Shown here one piece after another: positions 1 through 5,369 of a stretch of 5,369 bases of DNA. The stretch lies in assembly GCA_019420135.1 (NCBI GenBank), contig JAHZHS010000010.1, forward strand, positions 17,844 to 23,212, read 5' to 3'. Below the pieces are notes generated by a model. It did no database searches, was not told the DNA's origin, and saw only the letters and a program-made list of their open reading frames with translations. The stretch comes from Oscillospiraceae bacterium. GTDB lineage: Bacteria > Bacillota > Clostridia > Oscillospirales > Ruminococcaceae. Every line of letters starts with the position of its first letter. Position 1 is the stretch's first letter. The position numbers and the translations under genes were made by a program.

Positions 1-926
1 AGCACATCGGCAAAGGCGGCCTCCTCCAGCGTGCTCTTGAAGGCGTCCACCAGATGGTGGGGCAGGCGGCTCACAAAGCCGACGGTGTCCACCAGCACCA
101 CGTTGAGGCCGCTGGGCAGCGTCAGCCGCCGGGCGGTGGGGTCCAGAGTGGCAAACAGCATGTCCGCCTCAAAGATCTCCGCCCCGCACAGGGCATTCAT
201 CAGGCTGCTCTTGCCCACGTTGGTGTAGCCCACCAGCGCCACCACCGGCACCCCGCTCTTGCGGCGGGCCCGGCGGGTCTCGCCCCGGCGCTTCTCCATC
301 TCCTCCAGACGGTTTTCCAGCGTCTCAATGCGGCGGCGGATGTGACGGCGGTCCAGCTCCAGCTTGGTCTCACCGGCGCCGCGGCGGGCACCGGCTCCGC
401 CCCCGCCACCGCCGCCCTGACGGCTCAGCGCCTCGCCCAAGCCCTGCAGCCGGGGCAGACGGTAGCGCAAAAGGGCCAGCTCGGTCTGCAGCTTGCCCTC
501 GTTGGTGGTGGCGCGGGACCGGAAAATCTCCAGGATCAGCATGGTGCGGTCGATGACCTCCACCTGCAGGGCAGCGCTCAGGTTGCGCAGCTGGCTGCCG
601 GTCAGCTCCCCGTCAAAGATGGCGGCCTGCGCCCCGGCGTTCAGGCAGACCAGGCGCGCCTCGGCCACCTTGCCTTCCCCCAGCATGGTGGCGGCCTCGG
701 GGGTGGAACGCTTCTGGGTCACGGTGGCAACGGCCTGCATACCGTTGGCCTCGGCCAGGGCGGCCAGCTCGTCCAGACTGCGCTCGGCGTCGAATTTGCC
801 CTGGTCCAGCGCCAGCAATACCACGGGAATGGGACCCTCCCCCTCGGGGCTGACGGGGAAGAGGGCGTCCTCCTCCTCGGGCAGGTCGGGGGTCATCTCA
901 TCGGTAAGAGGAATCAGTTCACTCAT
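1..926 (-). CDS. hflX: GTPase HflX, C-terminus beyond the window
   Basis: HflX is a cytoplasmic GTPase that binds the 50S ribosomal subunit and splits or rescues stalled ribosomes under stress (family knowledge). The 308 visible residues start with an acidic leader (about 1-30). The HflX N-terminal domain follows, including the TQKRSTPEAATMLGEGKV stretch and FDGELTGSQLRNL. Next come a glycine run (171-177) and the family signature GAGETKLELDRR, then a charged helical segment rich in R and E. The G domain has a G1 P-loop GYTNVGKSS (233-241), with K239 and S240 as the nucleotide-binding residues, a threonine in the TLDPTARR switch region (G2), and G3 DTVGF (280-284). The frame is still open at base 1, so G4 (NKxD), G5 and the C-terminal domain, roughly 100 residues, lie outside. 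The ATG start is fixed by its overlap with the upstream GNAT stop and by an AAAGGAA site 7 nt upstream. The family call is very secure; the stress or ribosome role is by homology. Confidence 0.97.
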   Translation of the reverse strand, partial: MSELIPLTDEMTPDLPEEEDALFPVSPEGEGPIPVVLLALDQGKFDAERSLDELAALAEANGMQAVATVTQKRSTPEAATMLGEGKVAEARLVCLNAGAQAAIFDGELTGSQLRNLSAALQVEVIDRTMLILEIFRSRATTNEGKLQTELALLRYRLPRLQGLGEALSRQGGGGGGGAGARRGAGETKLELDRRHIRRRIETLENRLEEMEKRRGETRRARRKSGVPVVALVGYTNVGKSSLMNALCGAEIFEADMLFATLDPTARRLTLPSGLNVVLVDTVGFVSRLPHHLVDAFKSTLEEAAFADV

Positions 927-1498
927 TCGTTTGTTCCTTTCAGCAATGCATAAAAGCGGCAGGGCACCTCGGTGCCGTCAAACCGGTGGCTGACGCCGCT
1001 GTGATGGTAGAAAAATCCCGCCTTTTCCAGCACGGCGCCGGAAGCCACATTGTCGTTGGCATGGCAGGCGCACAGCCACTGGCCGCCCGCCCCGAACCAG
1101 TAGTCCCGCACGGCGCACAGGGCCTCGGTGGCATAGCCGTTGGACCACCATTTGCGGCCGATGCAATATCCCGCTTCCCAGGGCTCGCCCATCCGGGTGA
1201 AAACCGCGGGCCAGACGATGCCGGCTTCGGCCGGGGCCAGGCTGATGGAGCCGATCACCACGCCGGAGGCCCGGACCTCGATGGCCCAGTCGTAGAAATC
1301 AGGGCGGCTGTACTGTTTGATGACCTCGTTGAGGTACTCGGCGGTCTCCACCCAGGAGCGGTGAGGGGCCCACCGCAGCCAGCGGGTGACCTCCGGGTCG
1401 GAGGCCCAGTTGCCGAACACGACCTCGGCGTCGTCAAGGGTGAACCGGCGCAGCACAAGGCGGCCGGTGCGGATGGTCTGTGTACCCGGATGGTCCAT
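923..1498 (-). CDS. GNAT N-acetyltransferase, RimJ/RimL type
   Basis: A 191-residue cytoplasmic acetyl-CoA-dependent N-acetyltransferase of the Acetyltransf_3 (RimJ/RimL) group. It opens with TIRTGRLVLRRFTLDDA (8-24), the usual first strand and helix of this group. Central strands include WAIEVRASGVVIGSISL (71-87). The acetyl-CoA binding motif A is EAGYCIGRKWWSNGYATEAL (108-127), a variant of the usual RxxGxGYA loop in which WSNGYA replaces the first glycine. Motif B is HANDNVASGAVLEKAGF (146-162), with the family's conserved Asn, Ser and EKxGF. Length is typical for the group. The frame stays open 41 codons further upstream, but the ATG at 1498 has a near-perfect AGAAAGGAGGT site 7 nt before it and gives the standard family N-terminus. 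The stop overlaps the hflX start by 4 bp. The substrate cannot be read from sequence: ribosomal protein N-termini, an antibiotic or a small amine are all possible. Confidence 0.93.
   Translation of the reverse strand: MDHPGTQTIRTGRLVLRRFTLDDAEVVFGNWASDPEVTRWLRWAPHRSWVETAEYLNEVIKQYSRPDFYDWAIEVRASGVVIGSISLAPAEAGIVWPAVFTRMGEPWEAGYCIGRKWWSNGYATEALCAVRDYWFGAGGQWLCACHANDNVASGAVLEKAGFFYHHSGVSHRFDGTEVPCRFYALLKGTNE
934..940 (-). promoter_or_regulatory. Ribosome binding site of hflX inside the GNAT gene
   Basis: On the minus strand AAAGGAA lies 7 nt before the hflX ATG, within the last codons of the GNAT gene. The GNAT stop and hflX start share the sequence ATGA (926-923). This arrangement usually means ribosomes that finish the first gene re-initiate on the second. 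Confidence 0.7.
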
Positions 1499-1505
1499 GG
1501 TCGGG

Positions 1506-1516
1506 ACCTCCTTTCT
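1506..1516 (-). promoter_or_regulatory. Strong Shine-Dalgarno site of the GNAT gene
   Basis: AGAAAGGAGGT lies 7 nt before the ATG at 1498, nearly the full anti-16S complement. It decides the start against the longer in-frame extension, which reaches back into the flippase gene. The 34-bp gap also contains a short A/T run (1521-1526, T-rich on the transcribed strand) but no preceding hairpin. Confidence 0.85.
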
Positions 1517-1532
1517 CAGAAAAAAATCGGGG

Positions 1533-3059
1533 TCAGGCCTGGGGGCGGAACTTGCGCAGAAGCCCCATGGCCAGCTGCCACAGCTTGCGCAGCTGGGGAC
1601 GGTAGAGGGAGCAGTAGACAAACAGGATGGCGCCCACCGTCACAAATTTCAGGATGAAGTGATCGTACAGGATGACCCCCGCCACGGTGGCGGCCAGGGC
1701 CAGCAGAAAGCCGGAGATGGTGCGCCCGTAGTTGGGGATGGTGCGGTAATAGTATTGCCCGGTGACGGTGCGGTAGAGGAACATGGCGGCGTTGGCGCAG
1801 GCCACGGCCACGGCGGCGCCGGTGACATTGTACAGCGGCACCAGCCAGGCGCACATGCCGAAGTTGACAACAACGCCCACGGCCACGCCAATGGTGTCGT
1901 GATGGGGACGGCGGGCGATGGCGTTGCCGTAGACGGTGCCCTCAATGAGGATGGCAAACACCGAGGACAGCATCATGATGGGGAAAAAGCGCAGGCAGGC
2001 GCTCTTGGCCGGGAAGATGAGGAAGATGATGTCCTCAAACATGATGAGGCAGCAGAAAAATCCGAACACCAGGAAATTGAGCAGGTCGTGGATGCGGCCG
2101 ATGCGCTCCTGTTCGGTGCGGTAGTGGGCGTAGACGTAGGGACCCCAGTAGGTGGAAAAGCCCGCCTGCACCGTGGTGACCAGCTGGGCCAGGGTGTAGG
2201 AAAACTCAAACAGCCCCTGCGCCGCCGCGCCCGAGGCCGTGGCCAGAAAGGACAGGCAGAGGGAGCGGTAGAGGGGCGTCAGGATGGCCGCCGGGGCCAG
2301 AGCGATACCGTAAGGCAGGAAGGTGCGGTAGATGCCTGCGTCGGCGGCAAGGCCCTTGGGGGCCGGGGTGTCGTCCCCTTTGGCGGGGGCGGCAGCGTCG
2401 GGGGCAGCCGCGGGGGCTTCCGGCTCGGTCCTGGCCAGCCGCAGCGCCCGGAACCAGAAGGCGATGGCCACCCCGCCGAAGCCTGCCAGCGCCGCGCCGA
2501 TGAAGGCCCAGGTGTTGGAGGTAAAAAAGCCGGGCAGCAGGTAGATCAGGTTGAGGCAGGCATTCATCCAGAGGGTCTGGACGGTGTAGGCCCGGACGTC
2601 GTTTTCCAGCCGGAGCAGGACGTTGATGTAGCGCACCAGCATGTAGAGGGCGGCGTTGAGGAAGAGGAAGGGCACCAGGGCGGCGCCTCCCTGCCCCAGA
2701 CCGAAGGCCACTGCCAGGGGCGGGGCAAAAAAGACGGAAGCCACGGCCCCGGCCAGCACCATGACGAGGACCGACAACTTGACGCAGGCCAGGAACATCT
2801 GCCGCCCGCTCACCCCCCGGGTGGGCTCATGGTAAAAGCGCAGCAGGGCCTGATCGAGCCCCAGCATGCCCAGGTTCATCAGCGACATGGTGTAGGCCAT
2901 GAAGGTGGCGGGCACACCGTAGGCATCGGGGGGCAGCACGCCCTTGATGATGAGGGCGGCGCCGCTGATGAGAAATCCCAGATAGGTGGCGATGGAATAT
3001 TTCATCACGTTGCCGACAAAGCTCTCCTGCTTGGCCGGGCGCTTGGTTTCCTTGGACAC
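1533..3059 (-). CDS. Wzx-like polysaccharide flippase (MOP superfamily)
   Basis: A 508-residue polytopic inner-membrane protein of the PST/oligosaccharidyl-lipid flippase type. By family it moves undecaprenyl-linked glycans from the cytoplasmic to the outer face. Hydrophobic segments fall near 22-42, 49-66, 88-111, 124-145, 162-180, 184-204, 247-268, 284-305, 327-349, 358-376, 388-410, 413-431, 447-466 and 470-486, giving about 14 helices. GLDQALLRFYHE (67-78) matches the GxDxAxxRF signature seen in Wzx-type proteins. The two halves are joined by a soluble Ala/Pro/acidic loop (about 211-240, EAPAAAPDAAAPAKGDDTPA). The C-terminus is basic. The start is GTG, forced by an in-frame TAA three codons upstream and by AAGGAGGT 8 nt before it. 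The gene sits 44 bp downstream of the glycan-synthesis gene and 34 bp upstream of the GNAT. A teichoic-acid or MurJ-like cargo is possible; the cargo is unknown. Confidence 0.88.
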   Translation of the reverse strand: MSKETKRPAKQESFVGNVMKYSIATYLGFLISGAALIIKGVLPPDAYGVPATFMAYTMSLMNLGMLGLDQALLRFYHEPTRGVSGRQMFLACVKLSVLVMVLAGAVASVFFAPPLAVAFGLGQGGAALVPFLFLNAALYMLVRYINVLLRLENDVRAYTVQTLWMNACLNLIYLLPGFFTSNTWAFIGAALAGFGGVAIAFWFRALRLARTEPEAPAAAPDAAAPAKGDDTPAPKGLAADAGIYRTFLPYGIALAPAAILTPLYRSLCLSFLATASGAAAQGLFEFSYTLAQLVTTVQAGFSTYWGPYVYAHYRTEQERIGRIHDLLNFLVFGFFCCLIMFEDIIFLIFPAKSACLRFFPIMMLSSVFAILIEGTVYGNAIARRPHHDTIGVAVGVVVNFGMCAWLVPLYNVTGAAVAVACANAAMFLYRTVTGQYYYRTIPNYGRTISGFLLALAATVAGVILYDHFILKFVTVGAILFVYCSLYRPQLRKLWQLAMGLLRKFRPQA

Positions 3060-3067
3060 GGCGGGTT

Positions 3068-3075
3068 ACCTCCTT
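3068..3075 (-). promoter_or_regulatory. Shine-Dalgarno site of the flippase gene
   Basis: AAGGAGGT lies 8 nt before a GTG start at 3059. Its last base is part of the in-frame TAA (3068-3066), so no longer N-terminus is possible in this frame. The strong site supports use of the non-ATG start. Confidence 0.85.
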
Positions 3076-3103
3076 GGGGTGGAAAGGCCGGAAAAGGGCA
3101 GTC

Positions 3104-4420
3104 TCAGCCCCGGACAAAGGGACGGATGCGGTCGGTCATGCGCTCCACCTCTTCCGGGGAGACCCAGGCCTTGTCCACGTAGCCGTAGATGCGCTGGGCA
3201 AAGTTCGCCAGAGGCGGGCAGAAGGCAAAGACGGTTTTGGGCTGCCACTTGTGCCGGTAGAGAAAATGCACCCCCGCCAGCGCGCAGAACTTGAGCAGGT
3301 TGAAGTGGGGAGTGAACCCCTCCCCCATGGGATGGTCCCGGGGCGGGTTTTTGTAGACATCCTCCAGAAGATCCGCCATCCGCAGATAGGCCGGGCGGCT
3401 GCCCGGGTCAAAGTAGCCCTCGATGACCTCCCGCGCAATGGGGAAGGGAGGTTCCGGGTCCTGCATGGAGGCGGCAAACTCCTCATAGGTGGTCACGTAG
3501 TGGGCGCCCTTGTAGATGACCGGGTCGTACTCGTGCTCGATGGGCATGGGGCGCAGGATGTGACAGCTCTTGTGGGCCATGTAGACCTCGGCCACGGAGG
3601 TGCTCATCCAGATGGAGATGCTGTCCGCCGCCACGATCCACTGCTTGACACTGTCCGCAAAGATGACGTGGAAATTGGGCCGCTTTTTGGCCAGCTCCTC
3701 CAGGGCGGGGCTGTTCCACTCGCTGGGATGGCGGCGGTAGACCAGCTCCACCTCGGGGTGGTCGGCCAGATACCGGTCGAACCAGGCCAGCGTCTCGGCC
3801 ATGGAGAGCCGGTTGGTGCGGGCAAAGCCGGAAAAATCGGTGCCTGCCATCTTGGACAGCTCGGCCACCTCGGCGTCGGACATGCTGGCGTAGCCGAAGC
3901 TGGAAATATACAGGTGCAGATGCTTTTGGGGGTCGAGACCGAATTCCCTGCACAGGGCGGCCTTGTCCTTGAAATAGCCGTCAAACTCGGGACGGAGAAA
4001 ATCCATCATGACGGCGCCGGTGACGGGGGTGTTTTTCTCCTCCATGCCGTGGGCCTGCAGGCGTTTTGCCGTGCGGCTGCCCCAGCAGGTCTGGATGCAC
4101 TTTTTGGCGTTGCCGTTCATGTTGAACCAGTCGCCCTCCTCCTGGGTGTCGGAGAGCATCTGCTCCCAGTGCAGGTTGACGATCTTGTCGCACCTGCCGA
4201 TGTTGTTGTAGACGTGGCTGTTGATGGCCTCGTTGTCATACATGCAGCTGGCCACCAGCACCTCCGGCTTGTCCCTGCCGAACAGCCGCAGATGCTTGGG
4301 GTCCAGCAGCTGGCGGATCTCCACCTTGTAGCCCCGGCGCTCCAGCTCCAGCTTGAGCAGCAGGTCACTCTCATATTCCCGGACGGTATGTTCATACAGA
4401 ATCAAAAAATCCAGTGCCAA
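3104..4420 (-). CDS. Surface carbohydrate biosynthesis protein, GT-B-like transferase
   Basis: A 438-residue soluble protein with no signal peptide or obvious membrane helix. It resembles the family annotated as surface carbohydrate biosynthesis protein, a GT-B-like group distantly related to CDP-glycerol and capsule transferases (recalled from family knowledge, not searched). The N-terminal Rossmann-like half starts with ALDFLILYEHTVREYESDLL and contains VLVASCMYDNEAINS (54-68) and NLHWEQMLS (82-90). A linker, CWGSRTAKRL...TPVTGAVMMDFLRPEF (112-146), leads into the C-terminal half, which begins at HLHLYISSFGYASM (167-180). That half carries YRRHPSEWNS (228-237) and the probable donor-binding region SVKQWIVAADSISIWMSTSVAEVYMAHK (257-284). 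About 70 further residues with aromatic and basic character (370-438) may touch the membrane. The start is a TTG, chosen because GGAGGAGG lies 7 nt upstream and no ATG or GTG occurs in frame back to the preceding stop. The sugar donor and acceptor are unknown. Confidence 0.75.
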   Translation of the reverse strand: MALDFLILYEHTVREYESDLLLKLELERRGYKVEIRQLLDPKHLRLFGRDKPEVLVASCMYDNEAINSHVYNNIGRCDKIVNLHWEQMLSDTQEEGDWFNMNGNAKKCIQTCWGSRTAKRLQAHGMEEKNTPVTGAVMMDFLRPEFDGYFKDKAALCREFGLDPQKHLHLYISSFGYASMSDAEVAELSKMAGTDFSGFARTNRLSMAETLAWFDRYLADHPEVELVYRRHPSEWNSPALEELAKKRPNFHVIFADSVKQWIVAADSISIWMSTSVAEVYMAHKSCHILRPMPIEHEYDPVIYKGAHYVTTYEEFAASMQDPEPPFPIAREVIEGYFDPGSRPAYLRMADLLEDVYKNPPRDHPMGEGFTPHFNLLKFCALAGVHFLYRHKWQPKTVFAFCPPLANFAQRIYGYVDKAWVSPEEVERMTDRIRPFVRG

Positions 4421-4427
4421 AATGTTG

Positions 4428-4435
4428 CCTCCTCC
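4428..4435 (-). promoter_or_regulatory. Shine-Dalgarno site of the surface carbohydrate gene
   Basis: GGAGGAGG lies 7 nt before the TTG at 4420. The SGNH stop codon (4465-4463) is in the same frame 14 codons upstream and no ATG or GTG lies between. The site therefore decides for TTG; the only other start-like codons in the gap are ATT and ATC. Confidence 0.75.
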
Positions 4436-4462
4436 AGGGGATGCGTCAGAGATTGCACCCGG

Positions 4463-5369
4463 TCATTTCAGCCGGGCAAACAGTTCGTCCACCCACACCG
4501 GCAGGCCGTACACCTCGTCCAGGTGGAAGCCGTCATAAAACGGGGTGTCGTCGTCGAAATCGGGCCGTTCCGTCCATTCGTAGTCCAGCAGGGCAAATCC
4601 GTACTCCCCGCTCCATGCTTCCAGCTGACGCAGGACCTCCTCCTCCATGGCTGTGTCGATGCCGTAGGGCTGGCACACTTCAGTCAGCACAATGTCGGCC
4701 ATGGGCGGGAAGACCACCGTCAGTTTTACGCCCTGCTCCTTGCAGCGGGCGGCCAGTTGGGCGATGCGGTCGAACTGGTCGGTGAGGGACCAGTCTTTGC
4801 ACCGGGGAATCAGGCTCTGGGGATAGGTGTAGAGCTTGTAGTGCAGCGGCAGCGTCTCACCGTTATCCCCCACATAGTCGGCGGGGCCCCAGTTCCCCGA
4901 CTCGATGGTGTCGGGAGTGCCCCGCAAAGTGTCCAGGAAGACGGTGAGGGCGTTGACGTTGTATTCCAGATTGAAGCAGTAGGCCAGGGGATTGTTCAGC
5001 GTCTCCTCCAGGGAGGCAAACCGGTCGGTGTTGTAGTTCTGGTTGAGGGTATAGAAGGACAGGCTGAACAGAAGCTCGTCCACCTCGTTGCCGGAATCCA
5101 GGATATAGTCGGCCAGGTCCAGCGTCTCCTTGAGGGACGCCCCGCCGAAGGCGAGATTCTGCCACTCCTTGCCCGACACCCGGGCGGCCTCGCTCAGGTC
5201 GATGTGGGCCAGGCGGCTGTCCCCCAGGATGAGATTTTCGCCGGGGTCGGCCTGATACTCCCGCACCCGGGCCACCGGCTGGGTGGACGAGGCGGAGGAT
5301 TTCAGCCCGAAATAGTTGATGGGCTCAGAGGCAATGAAAAACGCCAGCCAGACCGCCACCGGGATCAAA
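4463..5369 (-). CDS. Membrane-anchored SGNH-fold hydrolase/acyltransferase-like protein, N-terminus cut
   Basis: About 300 residues are visible and the N-terminus lies beyond the window edge. The first visible segment, LIPVAVWLAFFIASEPINYFGL, looks like a membrane anchor or uncleaved signal, so the catalytic part should face outward. SGNH features are LILGDSRLAHIDL, with the block I nucleophile Ser51 (numbered from the codon at 5368), FGGASL (74-79) as the block II glycine, an Asn at 109 or 111 that could serve as block III, and FYDGFHLDEVYG (277-288) with the catalytic Asp279/His282 pair. VKLTVVFPPMADI (214-226) is a core strand of the fold. Proteins of this shape often work with MBOAT acyltransferases (DltD, AlgX/AlgJ, PatB-like) to add or remove acyl groups on cell-wall or capsular glycans. 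A TTG at 5368 could be a start, but no upstream sequence is visible to test it. The call of SGNH superfamily is good; the exact reaction is inference. Confidence 0.78.
   Translation of the reverse strand, partial: LIPVAVWLAFFIASEPINYFGLKSSASSTQPVARVREYQADPGENLILGDSRLAHIDLSEAARVSGKEWQNLAFGGASLKETLDLADYILDSGNEVDELLFSLSFYTLNQNYNTDRFASLEETLNNPLAYCFNLEYNVNALTVFLDTLRGTPDTIESGNWGPADYVGDNGETLPLHYKLYTYPQSLIPRCKDWSLTDQFDRIAQLAARCKEQGVKLTVVFPPMADIVLTEVCQPYGIDTAMEEEVLRQLEAWSGEYGFALLDYEWTERPDFDDDTPFYDGFHLDEVYGLPVWVDELFARLK

Noticed and set aside
54..953. A 299-codon open frame on the plus strand antisense to hflX
   Set aside because: The opposite strand encodes HflX with intact G1 and G3 motifs. The plus-strand product is a Gly/Ala/Gln/His-rich string with no recognisable family.
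1499..1535. Possible intrinsic terminator at the flippase-GNAT gap, suggested by a short T run on the transcribed strand
   Set aside because: No GC-rich stem precedes the run in the direction of transcription, and the gap is filled by the ribosome binding site of the GNAT.
1499..1621. A 41-codon N-terminal extension of the GNAT
   Set aside because: The extension overlaps the flippase C-terminus, does not resemble the family, and a near-perfect Shine-Dalgarno site sits directly before the internal ATG at 1498.
986..1657. A 223-codon plus-strand open frame antisense to the GNAT and the end of the flippase
   Set aside because: It has no domain, crosses two real genes and a junction, and shows a typical shadow composition.
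1386..3182. A 598-codon open frame on the plus strand lying antisense to the flippase
   Set aside because: Its translation is Gly, His, Gln and Asp rich with no hydrophobic core, domain or binding site. It is the mirror of a GC-rich membrane protein gene whose own strand gives a clear MOP fold. Long antisense frames are expected at this base composition.
4421..4462. Promoter or regulatory RNA in the gap before the surface carbohydrate gene
   Set aside because: No -35/-10 pair or stable stem is visible. The 42 bp holds only a ribosome binding site, so an operon junction explains it.

Overview
The window is a tightly packed block of five genes, all read from the minus strand. Transcription runs from high to low coordinates. 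The genes at both ends are cut by the window: the one at the right lacks its N-terminus and the one at the left lacks its C-terminus. The sequence is GC-rich by eye. It has strong AGGAGG-type Shine-Dalgarno sites, one TTG and one GTG start, and TGA at all four visible stops. Together with an HflX of the usual bacterial type, this suggests a GC-rich Gram-positive anaerobe such as a gut Clostridia/Oscillospiraceae-like bacterium. That placement is inference; no rRNA or other taxonomic marker is present.

In transcription order: (1) 5369-4463, a membrane-anchored SGNH-fold protein with GDS and DxxH motifs, probably acting on acylated surface glycans; (2) 4420-3104, a GT-B-like protein resembling the family annotated as surface carbohydrate biosynthesis protein; (3) 3059-1533, a MOP-superfamily flippase of the Wzx/PST type with about 14 membrane segments and an unusual Ala/Pro-rich central loop; (4) 1498-923, a GNAT N-acetyltransferase of the RimJ/RimL type; (5) 926-1, the ribosome-associated GTPase HflX, whose start codon overlaps the GNAT stop (ATGA).

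Gaps between genes are 42, 44, 34 and -4 bp. Each of the four junctions carries a ribosome binding site and none shows a terminator hairpin, so the five genes are probably co-transcribed. The first three read as a cell-surface glycan module: a sugar is transferred, the lipid-linked product is flipped across the membrane, and the product is modified or de-modified outside the cell. The last two look like housekeeping or translation-linked genes that follow by read-through. The module probably continues beyond base 5369, where a partner MBOAT O-acyltransferase or further glycosyltransferases might lie.

No RNA gene, CRISPR array, insertion sequence or notable repeat was seen. No stretch of more than 300 bases lacks a gene. 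Nothing in the window clearly amounts to an undescribed system. The most interesting points are the surface-glycan trio and the translational coupling of a GNAT to HflX.
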